From Methylobacterium sp. 2A (GTDB lineage: Bacteria > Pseudomonadota > Alphaproteobacteria > Rhizobiales > Beijerinckiaceae), in contig NZ_VUOK01000051.1 in NCBI RefSeq assembly GCF_009806555.1, positions 1 to 64,000 of the forward strand: a stretch of 64,000 bases of DNA, read 5' to 3'. The translations under genes were made by a program, and so were the position numbers. Shown piece after piece: positions 43,780 through 52,959 of the stretch. The notes below the pieces were generated by a model, which worked only from the letters and a program-made list of their open reading frames with translations, did not search any database and had not been told where the DNA came from. Within the stretch, counting starts at the first letter, position 1; each line of letters opens with the position of its first letter.

Positions 43780-45426
43780 ATGTCTGACGTGATCCGTCCC
43801 ACGGAATCGGGCCGTGCGACCGGGGCGACCTTGACCCTGGACGCGATGATCATCGGCACCGGCGTGGCGGGCTTGTACGAACTGCATCTCCTGCGGCAGC
43901 AGGGCCTGTCCGTGATGGCCTTCGACACCGCCTCGGATGTCGGCGGGACATGGTACTGGAATCGTTATCCGGGCGCCCGCTTCGATTCGGAATCCTATAT
44001 CTATCAATATTTATTCTCAGAAGATCTATACAAAGGCTGGAGCTGGAGCGAGAAGTTTCCCGGCCAGCCGGAAATCGAACGGTGGATGCACTACGTCGTC
44101 GACCGGCTCGACCTGCGCAAGGACATACGCTTCGACACCACGGTCACGGAGGCGCGCTTCGACGAGGCGATCGGCCGGTGGCGCGTGAAGACCGACCGGG
44201 GCGACGTGATCGACACCCGCTACCTGATCACCTGCTGCGGGATGTTGTCGGCTCCGCTGGCCTCGCTGTTTCCCGGCCAGGAGGACTTCGAGGGGACGCT
44301 GTTCCATACGGCACGCTGGCCCAAGACTCCCGTCGACCTCTCCGGCAAGCGCGTCGGCGTCGTCGGCATCGGCGCCACCGGCATCCAGGTGATCCAGACC
44401 ATCGCCGATCAGGTCGGCCATCTCACGGTCTTTGCACGCACGCCGCAATACACGCTGCCGATGAAGAACCCGGCCTACGGGCCCGCCGAGCAGGACGCCT
44501 ACAAGGCGCGCTTCCGGGCGTTGGCGGAGCGGCTTCCAAACACCGTCACCGGTTTCGAACACGAGTACGAGAACGGCGCTTGGGCCGACCGGACCCCGGA
44601 GGAGCGGCAGGCGATCATCGATGAGACCTGGCGGGACGGTTCGCTCAAACTCTGGCTGGCCTCCTTCGCGGAGATTTTCACCGACGCGGAGGCCAGTGAG
44701 GCGGTGTCGGAATTCGTGCGCGCGAAGATGCGCGAGCGGCTGAAGGACCCCCGTCTCTGCGAGATCCTGATCCCCTCGGATTACGGCTTCGGAACGCACC
44801 GCGTACCGCTGGAGCGCGGCTTCCTCGAGGTGTTCCACCGGCCGAACGTCACGCTCGTCGGCCTGCGGCAGACCCCGATCGCCGCCATCACACCGAAGGG
44901 GATCCGACTCGCGGACGGAACCGAGCACGCGCTCGACGTGATCATCCTGGCGACCGGCTTCGATGCCGGGACCGGGGCGTTGACGCGGATCGACATCCGC
45001 GGTCGTGACGGCCGCTCCCTCAAGGAGGAGTGGTCACGGGACATCCGCACCACCATGGGCCTTCAGGTCCACGGCTACCCCAACCTCTTCATGACCGGCG
45101 CGCCCCTCGCGCCCTCGGCGGCCCTCTGCAACATGACGACCTGCCTGCAGCAGCAGGCGGAATGGATCAGCGACTGCATCGCCCACATGCGGTCCAGGGA
45201 CGTTCAGGTGATCGAGGCGACGAAGGCGGCACAGGACGGGTGGGTCGCGCATCACGACGCCCTCGCCGAGGCCACGCTCGTGGCGAAGACCCAATCCTGG
45301 TATACGGGCTCGAACGTCCCCGGCAAGCCGCGCAGGCTCCTGTCCTATATCGGCGGCGTCGGCACCTACCGGCAGAAATGCACGGCCGTGGCGGAGCACG
45401 GCTATCCTGGCTTCACCTTCCGCTGA
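43780..45426 (+). CDS. Flavin-containing Baeyer-Villiger monooxygenase
   Basis: 548 aa. The first FAD-binding motif is GTGVAG (26-31), followed by GGTWYWNRYPGARFD. The BVMO fingerprint FxGxxxHxxxWP is met by FEGTLFHTARWP (about 170-181). The second Rossmann motif GIGATG binds NADPH. It inserts oxygen beside a ketone to give an ester or lactone. The following gene is a serine esterase, so the pair can convert a ketone into alcohol plus acid. The start at 43780 has a good RBS. A short run of AT-rich rare codons (TTA, TCA, CTA) occurs near 43985-44030. Confidence 0.9.
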   Translation: MSDVIRPTESGRATGATLTLDAMIIGTGVAGLYELHLLRQQGLSVMAFDTASDVGGTWYWNRYPGARFDSESYIYQYLFSEDLYKGWSWSEKFPGQPEIERWMHYVVDRLDLRKDIRFDTTVTEARFDEAIGRWRVKTDRGDVIDTRYLITCCGMLSAPLASLFPGQEDFEGTLFHTARWPKTPVDLSGKRVGVVGIGATGIQVIQTIADQVGHLTVFARTPQYTLPMKNPAYGPAEQDAYKARFRALAERLPNTVTGFEHEYENGAWADRTPEERQAIIDETWRDGSLKLWLASFAEIFTDAEASEAVSEFVRAKMRERLKDPRLCEILIPSDYGFGTHRVPLERGFLEVFHRPNVTLVGLRQTPIAAITPKGIRLADGTEHALDVIILATGFDAGTGALTRIDIRGRDGRSLKEEWSRDIRTTMGLQVHGYPNLFMTGAPLAPSAALCNMTTCLQQQAEWISDCIAHMRSRDVQVIEATKAAQDGWVAHHDALAEATLVAKTQSWYTGSNVPGKPRRLLSYIGGVGTYRQKCTAVAEHGYPGFTFR

Positions 45427-45515
45427 ACCCGCGCGATCGATCCGGACCGTCGATGGATACGGGGCACGACCCGCGATGCCGTGCCCCCGCTCTTCAGCAT
45501 CATGGGAAACAGGAC

Positions 45516-46706
45516 ATGACAGGGATTTCGACATCGGACGGCATGCGCGATTCGCTCGACGCGATCCTGCGAAACGCCGTCGCGGGCGCCGCGAAGGTGC
45601 CGGGGGTTGTCGCGATGGCGACGGACCGGCGCCAGACGTTCTACGCGGGGGCGGCCGGCCGCAGCCGCATCGACGGCGACGCCCCGATGACCACCGACGC
45701 GGTCTTCGCGATCTTCTCGACGACCAAGGCGATCACCGCCACGGCGGCGCTCCAGCTCGTCGAGGAGGGACGGCTCGACCTCGACGCGCCGGCCTCGACC
45801 TATGCCCCCGACCTCGGGCGGATCCAGGTTCTCGACGGCTTCGATGCCGCCGGCGAGCCGCGGCTGAGGGCGCCCAAGCGTGCCGTCACCACGCGGATGC
45901 TGCTGCTTCACACCGCCGGCTTCGGCTACGATTTCTTCAATCACAGCTATGCGCGTCTGGCCAAGGAGCGGGGGCAGCCGAGCGTCGTCGCCGGCACGAA
46001 GGCTTCGTTGATGACGCCACTGCTGTTCGACCCGGGCGACCGCTGGGAATACGGCAGCAATCTCGATTGGTGTGGGCAGGTCATCGAAGGCATCACGGGG
46101 CGCCGCCTCGGCGAGGTGCTGCAGGCCCGCATCTTCGAGCCCCTCGGCATGCGCGAAACCAGCTTCACGCTGACCGACCCCATGCGCCGGCGCCTCGCCG
46201 GCATGCATGCCCGCAATCCCGACGGCACCCTGACCGCGATGGATTTCGAATTCCCGCCGGAACCCGAGATCCAGATGGGCGGCCACGGCCTCTACAGCAC
46301 GGTCGGGGACTACATCCGGTTCATCCGGATGTGGCTGAACGACGGAGAGGGCGAGGACGGCCGCATCCTCCAGCCGGAGACGGTGCGACGAGCCGCGCAG
46401 AACCATCTGCAGGGCCAGGCCGTGACGATGCTGCCCGGCGTGATTCCCACGCTCGCGAACGATGCGGAGTTCTTCCCCGGACAAAAGAAATCCTGGGGCC
46501 TCAGCTTCATGATCAACGACGAGGATGCGCCGACGGGACGGCCAGCCGGCTCGCTCGGCTGGGCGGGTCTCGCCAATCTCTTCTACTGGATCGACCGCCG
46601 GAACGGCATCGGCGGCTTCTGGGCGACCCAGATTCTGCCGTTCGGAGATCCGTCCTCGTTCGGCAGCTATCTCGCCTTCGAGACGGCGATCTATCGCAGC
46701 CTGTAG
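45516..46706 (+). CDS. Serine esterase of the beta-lactamase/EstB family
   Basis: 396 aa from the ATG at 45516, with AGGA upstream. It is a class C beta-lactamase-like fold: nucleophile motif S68-T-T-K71, the Tyr motif around Y179 (YGSN), and MGGHGLYSTVGDYIRF of the esterase subgroup. No signal peptide is present, so it is probably a cytoplasmic esterase rather than a beta-lactamase. It lies 89 nt after the monooxygenase and probably hydrolyses the ester product. Confidence 0.85.
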   Translation: MTGISTSDGMRDSLDAILRNAVAGAAKVPGVVAMATDRRQTFYAGAAGRSRIDGDAPMTTDAVFAIFSTTKAITATAALQLVEEGRLDLDAPASTYAPDLGRIQVLDGFDAAGEPRLRAPKRAVTTRMLLLHTAGFGYDFFNHSYARLAKERGQPSVVAGTKASLMTPLLFDPGDRWEYGSNLDWCGQVIEGITGRRLGEVLQARIFEPLGMRETSFTLTDPMRRRLAGMHARNPDGTLTAMDFEFPPEPEIQMGGHGLYSTVGDYIRFIRMWLNDGEGEDGRILQPETVRRAAQNHLQGQAVTMLPGVIPTLANDAEFFPGQKKSWGLSFMINDEDAPTGRPAGSLGWAGLANLFYWIDRRNGIGGFWATQILPFGDPSSFGSYLAFETAIYRSL

Positions 46707-46936
46707 AGCCACCCCGCTGCCTTCTCCGAAATTCCCGCACGGGATCCTGAAGGCAGCGCCGGTTCATGCCTCGGGGGCGGAGGATCGCCATGCGGGCATG
46801 CCGTCAGCGTGCACCCGGCCAGCCGGACGGTGTGGCCCGCTATCGTTGAACGGATACCGGTCGACGGTGAGGCGGACTCACGGGTTTTGCAGCGTGGCGG
46901 CAGTGATGCGATGGGGCGAACCCGAAGGGTTTTGCC

Positions 46937-47376
46937 ATGTCCGCTGCCGGATCTCTCCGCGAGGACTTTGCTGCCGACGATCTTCGGCGACGGGCCCGGG
47001 CGAGCCGGGACACCAGCCAGAGCCGCCGGCTTCTGGCGCCGGCTGCGGTCTACGACGGCGGAAGCCGTACCCAGGCGGCGCGGATCGGCGCGCTGGGCCT
47101 GCGAACGGTGCGCGACTGGGCGCTGGTCTTCAACGCAAGAGGGCCCGGGACGTCATCGTGCCGGACACCATCACCCTGCTCAGGCGGCCGCCCTGCGCGC
47201 CCGAACTCGTGCCGGTGGCGAACGTCTGGCACGTCATGCGCGGCAACGGGCTCGGCGATCGGGTCTTCGCCCCCACGACGACATCGTCGATCTGGGCTGC
47301 CTGCCGGGAGGCGCCTGATCGACCACCTTGGAAGATCATGTCCCTCGGCCTGCGCATCCGGGCCTATCGGTCATGA
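46937..47376 (+). pseudogene. IS630-family transposase remnant
   Basis: From 46937 one frame encodes ARASRDTSQSRRLLAPAAVYDGG and RTQAARIGALGLRTVRDW, the N-terminal HTH of IS630-type transposases. After about 47150 another frame continues with VPDTITLLRRPP, VANVWHVMRGNGLGDRVF and WKIMSLGLRIRAY, the C-terminal end of the same family. The DDE catalytic middle (about 200 aa) is deleted and there is at least one frameshift. It is a dead mobile-element trace between the esterase and the nitrogen-scavenging region. Confidence 0.75.
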
Positions 47377-47717
47377 TCACCACCGATCGGTCGGAGTCAG
47401 GCCCCGATCGACCGCCGGGCGCAATTCCTGAACCTCCGGCCGCTGTGCGGGGTCTCGATGCCCAGGCCCGGCCACGCCGCGCCTGCGCCGGCCTTCCCCG
47501 GTGCGCCCCGCCGCTCGGGATGCCGGTTCGGAGGGCCGGCCGCACAGGAATTCGAGCCTCCGGACGCAGACAGACCGACCGGATTGCGGAGGCGGTTTCT
47601 CTCCGGCCGGGCCGCGGCCTCGTTCCTGCAAGCCTGCGGGTCGCCGGGTTCGGTGATCGCACCGGACCACCGCGAGCGGCCCTACGATGGCCGCCCGAGC
47701 AGAGTGGGAGTTGTCCG
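47377..47717. other. Intergenic stretch before the SBP5 gene
   Basis: About 340 bp of high-GC DNA with no recognisable gene; all frames are shadow-like. It probably holds remaining IS debris and the promoter of the downstream binding-protein gene. Confidence 0.4.
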
Positions 47718-49310
47718 ATGAAGCGGCGTACGCTGCTGCAGGGAGCCGGGGCCTTCATGGCGAGCGCTGTCGCGGCACCATCCCTGGTCCGTGCGGAGGC
47801 CGCCACGACCCTGCGCTTCATCCCGCAGCAGGATCTCGTCACGCTCGATCCGGTGACGACCTTTGCGTACATCACGCGCAACCACGGCTACATGGTGTTC
47901 GACACCCTCTACGGCATGGATGGCGCCTACCGCGCCACGCCGCAGATGGTCGAGGGTCACCGGATCGAGCAGGACGGGCGCCGCTGGGACCTGACCCTGC
48001 GCGACGGCCTGCGCTTCCACGACGGCACGCCGGTTCTCGCCCGCGACTGCGTCGCCTCCCTGCGGCGCTGGGCCAAGCGCGACCCGTTCGGCGGCTCGCT
48101 GATGGCGATGACGGACGAACTCTCGGCGCCCGATGACCGGACCATCCGGTTCCAGCTCAAGCAGCCGTTCCCGCTCCTGCCGATCGCGCTGGGCAAGGCC
48201 TCGGTGCCGGTCTGCGCCATGATGCCGGAGCGCCTCGCCGTCACCGACCCGTTCCAGCAGGTGCCCGAGCTGATCGGCTCGGGGCCGTTCCGCTTCAAGG
48301 CGGACGAGCGCGTGCCCGGCGACCGCACGGTCTATACCCGCTTCGAGGGCTACGTGCCCCGCAAGGGCGGGCCGCTCACCTGGACCTCGGGTCCGAAGGT
48401 CGTTCACTACGACCGGGTCGAGTGGCGCGTGATCGGCGACACCTCCACGGCGACCTCGGCGCTGGTCGCCGGCGAGGCCGATTGGCAGGAATACGCCTCG
48501 CACGACCAGCTCGGGCTGCTGAAGGCCGCGAAGGGCGTGACCACCCGCGTGCTCGACACGACGGGCTTCGTCACGATGCTGCGGGTCAATCACCTGCAGC
48601 CGCCCTTCAACAACCCGGCGATCCGGCGGGCGCTCTGGGGCGGGATCGACCAGACCGCCTGCATGCAGGGCGTCGTGGGCGTGGACGATCCCGGCCTGTT
48701 CCACGTGCCCCTCGGCTTCTTCTGCCCCGGCACCCCGATGGCCTCGACCGATGGGCTCGGGCCGCTCAACGGTCCGCGCGACCCGGATCGCGTGCGCGCC
48801 GACCTCAAGGCCGCCGGGTACAAGGGCGAGACGGTGCTGCTGATGGTGCCGTCGAACTCGGCGCCCCTGCTGGCCCTCGGTCAGGTCGCCGCCGACCTGC
48901 TGCAGCGGGTCGGCATGAATGTCGAGGTCTACGCGGTCGAGTTCAACGCGATGCTGCAAAGGCGCAACCGCAAGGGGCCGGTCTCCGAGGGCGGCTGGAG
49001 CGCCTTCGTCACCAACTGGTCCGGCATGGATTGGCTCAACCCCGCCGGCTACATCGCCCTGCGCGGTACCGGCGAGACCGGCTATGCCGGCTGGGCCACG
49101 ACCCCGCGGATCGAATCCTTGCGCGACGCGTGGTTCACCGCCCCGGACGAGGCGGCCCGCGCCGCGCTCTGCCGGGACATCCAGCTCCAGGCGATGCAGG
49201 ACGTGCCCTACTACCCGCTCGGCCAGTACCTGCAGCCGACCGCCTACCGCTCCGGCCTCACCGGGATCCTCGACGGATTCCCGACCTTCTGGAACGTGCG
49301 GCCCGCCTGA
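47718..49310 (+). CDS. Family 5 extracellular solute-binding protein (peptide/nickel/opine type)
   Basis: 530 aa with an N-terminal signal (KRRTLLQGAGAFMASAVAAP; twin Arg possible, Tat or Sec). SBP_bac_5 features are YMVFDTLYGMD, RWDLTLRDGLRFHDGTPV and IGSGPFRFK. It would feed an ABC permease of the dipeptide class, but no DppBCDF-type genes follow. The neighbours are an amidohydrolase (convergent) and ureide-type hydrolases, so the ligand may be a small amide rather than a peptide. Confidence 0.85.
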   Translation: MKRRTLLQGAGAFMASAVAAPSLVRAEAATTLRFIPQQDLVTLDPVTTFAYITRNHGYMVFDTLYGMDGAYRATPQMVEGHRIEQDGRRWDLTLRDGLRFHDGTPVLARDCVASLRRWAKRDPFGGSLMAMTDELSAPDDRTIRFQLKQPFPLLPIALGKASVPVCAMMPERLAVTDPFQQVPELIGSGPFRFKADERVPGDRTVYTRFEGYVPRKGGPLTWTSGPKVVHYDRVEWRVIGDTSTATSALVAGEADWQEYASHDQLGLLKAAKGVTTRVLDTTGFVTMLRVNHLQPPFNNPAIRRALWGGIDQTACMQGVVGVDDPGLFHVPLGFFCPGTPMASTDGLGPLNGPRDPDRVRADLKAAGYKGETVLLMVPSNSAPLLALGQVAADLLQRVGMNVEVYAVEFNAMLQRRNRKGPVSEGGWSAFVTNWSGMDWLNPAGYIALRGTGETGYAGWATTPRIESLRDAWFTAPDEAARAALCRDIQLQAMQDVPYYPLGQYLQPTAYRSGLTGILDGFPTFWNVRPA

Positions 49311-49323
49311 GGCGCCCGGGGCC

Positions 49324-50790
49324 TTACAAGCCCGGGAAGGTCGGCGGCGCGATGGCGTCGGGGCCGCGCCCGGCCCAATCGAGCTGCCGGATCTGCGCCA
49401 GCGCGCGGCCCTGCGCCTCCTCCAGGGCGGCAGACGCCGCCGCGTAGTCGATCGTCAGGGGGCGGCCGTCGCGCACGATCTCGCGGCCGCCGACGAAGAC
49501 CTGCCGGACCGCGCGATCGCCGGCCGAGTAGATCAGCGACTGCACGGGATCGCGGCACGGGCGCATGGCCGGATGCGCGCAGTCCACGAGCACGAAATCG
49601 GCTTGGCAGCCCGGCTCCAGCCGGCCGATATCGGTGCGCCCGAGGGCCTTCGCGCCGCCCACCGTGGCGGCGTGGAACACGTCGGCCGCGCGGGTGTCGC
49701 GCGGGTTCTCGGCCACGACCCGGGCGAGATACGAGACGAGGCGCATCTCATCCAGCATGTTGTGCGGGTAGACATCGGTGCCGATGCCCATGTTGACGCC
49801 GGCCTTCAGGTAGCGGCCGAAATGGTGGAGCGCGATGCCGCGCCGGGCGAAGACCGTCGGGCAATGGGCGATTGTGGCGCCGCGCTCGGCCAGGCGCCGC
49901 ATATCCGCGCCGGGGCTGTGCCAGTGGGTCCAGGGATGGTCGTCGAGGAAGATCCCGTGCCCGATGATGGTGCGCTCGGTGAGCACGCCGAGATCGTCGA
50001 GCCACTCGATCGGCGTCATCCCGGTGCGGCGGGTGATCTCGTGGAACTCCGACAGGGATTGCGCCGCGTGGGTGTGGAGGCGCAGGTCGCGCTCGACCGC
50101 TTCGCCATGGGCATCCCGCAGCAGCTCGGCCGTGCAGGTATCGACCTGCGCCGGGCAGAGCATGCCGAACAGGCGCCCGCTCGGATGGCGCTCCGCCGCC
50201 GCGATCTCGGTGAGCGCCTGCTCCAGGCCGCGATGGCCCGCCGCCTCGTCCCATTCGTAGTCCACGCTGTGGCCGTTCCGGGTGAGCCAGCGCCCGGAGC
50301 GGAATATCGGGGCGATGCAGACCCGCAGGCCCGACCCGCCGAGGAGATCGAGCCAGCCCGCGCTCGGCAGGGCGAGGTCGCAGACGGTGGTGACGCCCGA
50401 CAGCGCGAGCTCCGCGAGCGCCACCCCGTAGGCCGCCCGCGTCCCCTCCGCGTCGGGGCGCAGGATCGGCAGGTATTCGTAGAGCGAGGTGTTGTAGAGG
50501 CGCTGGCTGCCGACCTCGTCCCACATGCCCTTGTTCATCGGCTCCGAGAACAGGTGCGTGTGGATGTCGACGAGGCCCGGCATGACCAGGCAGCCGGCGG
50601 CGTCGATGGTGCGGTCCGGCGGCGGCCCCGCGTAGCCCGGCCCGACATGGGTGAGGACGCCGTCGGCGAACACCACATCCGCGCCGGTCCGGTAGACGTG
50701 CCCGCCGCTGTCGGGGTCCCAGGCGACGACCCACCGGGCCCCCTGCACCAGGGTGACACCGGCCGTCCCGTCCGCTGCGCCGTCATGCAT
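49324..50790 (-). CDS. Amidohydrolase of the TRZ/ATZ type
   Basis: 488 aa. The metal-dependent amidohydrolase fold has VDIHTHLF (H-x-H), a later His in IIGHGIFLDD, AHCPT, and the terminal Asp in GIGTDVYPHNM. Such enzymes deaminate or hydrolyse nitrogen heterocycles (cytosine, triazines, guanine, hydroxyatrazine); the substrate is not defined by visible motifs. The ATG at 50790 has RBS GAGAGGTG. It diverges from a racemase gene across 142 bp, and converges on the SBP5 gene. Confidence 0.85.
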   Translation of the reverse strand: MHDGAADGTAGVTLVQGARWVVAWDPDSGGHVYRTGADVVFADGVLTHVGPGYAGPPPDRTIDAAGCLVMPGLVDIHTHLFSEPMNKGMWDEVGSQRLYNTSLYEYLPILRPDAEGTRAAYGVALAELALSGVTTVCDLALPSAGWLDLLGGSGLRVCIAPIFRSGRWLTRNGHSVDYEWDEAAGHRGLEQALTEIAAAERHPSGRLFGMLCPAQVDTCTAELLRDAHGEAVERDLRLHTHAAQSLSEFHEITRRTGMTPIEWLDDLGVLTERTIIGHGIFLDDHPWTHWHSPGADMRRLAERGATIAHCPTVFARRGIALHHFGRYLKAGVNMGIGTDVYPHNMLDEMRLVSYLARVVAENPRDTRAADVFHAATVGGAKALGRTDIGRLEPGCQADFVLVDCAHPAMRPCRDPVQSLIYSAGDRAVRQVFVGGREIVRDGRPLTIDYAAASAALEEAQGRALAQIRQLDWAGRGPDAIAPPTFPGL

Positions 50791-50932
50791 CGATCACCTC
50801 TCCCTTGGGTCGGTGGGGTGGGCAAGATCGGTGCCTTCCGGGTTGCACCGAGGACGGTCCGGCCCGGGTTTCGCATTGCGGCGGCCACGATCGTCGGCGG
50901 CAGGCCATCGCGCCGGTTCCGCAGGAGGCGGC

Positions 50933-51613
50933 ATGCAACATCCCGACGCCGGCAGATCCGCGCGCATCCTGGTCATCAACCCGAATTCCTCCCCGGCCGT
51001 GACGGCCGCCATCGACGCGGCGCTGGACCCGCTGCGCCTCGCCGGCGGACCCGCCATCGCGGTAACGGACCTGCCCGAGGGGCCGACGAGCATCGGATCC
51101 CAGCAGGACGCCGATTCCGTGGTGATGCCGCTCGCCCGGCGCATCGCGGCGGAGACGGCCGATGCCTTCGTCATCGCCTGCTTCAGCGATCCGGGCCTGC
51201 ACGCTGCCCGGGAGGTCGCCGGGGGCCGGCCCGTGATGGGCATCGCCGAATGGGGCCTCCTCCGCGCGCTCACCCTGGGCGAGCGCTTCGGCATCGTCGC
51301 CCTGTCGGAGGGCAGCGTGCGGCGCCAGCGCCGGATGGTCCGCCAGATGGGCCTCGGCGAGCGCTACGCCGGCAGCCGGCCGGTGGAGGCGCGGGCGGAC
51401 GAGACCGCGGGCGCGGCCATCCGGGATCGCCTGATCGCGGCCGCGCGGATCCTGGTCGAGCGCGACGGGGCCGACGCCATCGTACTCGGCTGCGCCGGCA
51501 TGGCGCCGCACCGGGCCGCGGTCGAGCGGGCTATCGGCCGGCCGGTCGTCGAGCCCTGTCAGCAGGCCGTGGCGGCCGCCCTCGGGGCGGTGCTGCTCCG
51601 GGCGGCCCCGTAG
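50933..51613 (+). CDS. Hydantoin/Asp-Glu racemase family protein
   Basis: 226 aa. ILVINPNSSPAVT at the N-terminus and the two catalytic cysteines C83 (VIACFSDPGL) and C187 (IVLGCAGM) identify a hydantoin-racemase-like enzyme that inverts C5 of 5-substituted hydantoins or related amino-acid derivatives. AGGAGG lies 5 bp before the ATG. It is followed 13 nt later by a dihydroorotase/hydantoinase-like gene, the classic racemase-hydantoinase pairing. Confidence 0.85.
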   Translation: MQHPDAGRSARILVINPNSSPAVTAAIDAALDPLRLAGGPAIAVTDLPEGPTSIGSQQDADSVVMPLARRIAAETADAFVIACFSDPGLHAAREVAGGRPVMGIAEWGLLRALTLGERFGIVALSEGSVRRQRRMVRQMGLGERYAGSRPVEARADETAGAAIRDRLIAAARILVERDGADAIVLGCAGMAPHRAAVERAIGRPVVEPCQQAVAAALGAVLLRAAP

Positions 51614-51626
51614 GGTGGACACGGCC

Positions 51627-52946
51627 ATGCATTACGACCTCCTGATCCGCGGCGGCACCTGCGTCACCCCCTGGGGCACCGCGGCGATCGACCTCGGCAT
51701 CCGCGACGGGCGCATCGCGGACCTCGCGACGCCGGCCGATGCCACCGCGGAGGCAACGATCGACGCTACGGGCCTGCACGTCCTGCCCGGCCTGATCGAC
51801 AGCCACGTCCACCTGCGCGACCCCGGCGACCCGGCCGTGGAGACGCTCGAGACCGGCACGCGGGCCGCGGTGCTGGGCGGGATCGCCACCCTGTTCGACA
51901 TGCCCAACACCGTCCCGCCGATCGCCGATATCGAACGCCTCACCTGGAAGCGCGACTACGTGGCAGGCCGGAGCTGGTGCGACATCGGCCTCTATGTGGC
52001 CGGCACGAAGGGCAACATCGATGCCCTTGCCGCGCTGGAGCGCGAGCCGGGGGTCTGCGCCGTCAAGGTCTTCGCGGGCAGCTCCACGGCGGCGCTGATG
52101 ATCGAGGACGACGCCCATCTCGAGCGGGCGATGCGCGCGGGCCACCGGCGCATGGCCTTCCACAGCGAGGACGAGGACCGGCTTCAGGCCCGCAAGGCGC
52201 TGTTCAGCCGGGGCCAGCCCTACCGGACACACATGGAATGGCGCGACGAGGAATGCGCCTTCCTGGGCACCCGTCGGCTCATGGCGCTCGCCCGCAGGAC
52301 CGGGCGGTCGACCCACATCCTGCACGTCTCGACGGCCGAGGAACTCGCCTATCTGCGCGATTTCCGCGACGTCGCCACCGTCGAGGTGCTGGTCAACCAC
52401 CTCACCCAGGTCGCCCCGGACTGCTACGACACGCTGGGCGGATTCGGCGTGATGAACCCGCCGATCCGCGGCGAGCGGCATCGGGCGGCGGCCTGGGCGG
52501 CCGTGCGCGACGGGACCGTCGATACGATCGGGAGCGATCACGCGCCCCATGCGCGGGCGGCCAAGGAGCGGCCCTGGCCGGACTGCCCGGCCGGCCTCAC
52601 CGGGGTCCAGACCCTGGTGCCGATCATGCTCGACCACGTGGCGGCCGGACGCCTGTCGCTGGCGCGCTTGGTCGACCTGATGGCGGCCGGGCCGGCCCGG
52701 GTCTACGGCCTGACGGCCAAGGGCCGGATCGCCGCCGGCTACGATGCCGACTTCACCCTCGTGGACCTGAAGGCGCGCCGCCGGATCGAGGAATCCTGGA
52801 TCGTCTCGCCCTGCGGCTGGACGCCGTTCGCCGGCACCGAGGTCGTCGGCTGGCCCGTCGCCACGATCGTGCGCGGCCGCCCCGTGATGCGTGATGACAC
52901 GGTGCTCGGCACGCCGATCGGCAGCCTCGCGCGCTTTTCCGCCTGA
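51627..52946 (+). CDS. Dihydroorotase/hydantoinase/allantoinase-family cyclic amidohydrolase
   Basis: 439 aa (a GTG at 51615 would add 4 residues). The features are IDSHVHLRDPG with the H-x-H pair, VKVFAGSS with the Lys that is usually carbamylated to bridge the metals, VNHLTQ, and IGSDHAPH with the catalytic Asp. The family opens cyclic amide rings (dihydroorotate, allantoin, hydantoins). Pairing with the racemase upstream and the M20 carbamoylase-like gene downstream favours a hydantoinase or allantoinase role over pyrimidine synthesis. Confidence 0.85.
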   Translation: MHYDLLIRGGTCVTPWGTAAIDLGIRDGRIADLATPADATAEATIDATGLHVLPGLIDSHVHLRDPGDPAVETLETGTRAAVLGGIATLFDMPNTVPPIADIERLTWKRDYVAGRSWCDIGLYVAGTKGNIDALAALEREPGVCAVKVFAGSSTAALMIEDDAHLERAMRAGHRRMAFHSEDEDRLQARKALFSRGQPYRTHMEWRDEECAFLGTRRLMALARRTGRSTHILHVSTAEELAYLRDFRDVATVEVLVNHLTQVAPDCYDTLGGFGVMNPPIRGERHRAAAWAAVRDGTVDTIGSDHAPHARAAKERPWPDCPAGLTGVQTLVPIMLDHVAAGRLSLARLVDLMAAGPARVYGLTAKGRIAAGYDADFTLVDLKARRRIEESWIVSPCGWTPFAGTEVVGWPVATIVRGRPVMRDDTVLGTPIGSLARFSA

Positions 52947-52959
52947 GGGGTGCCGGCCG

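Noticed and set aside
47377..47670. 97-aa minus-strand frame before the SBP5 gene
   Set aside because: Arg/Gly-rich with no RBS or motif; treated as non-coding.
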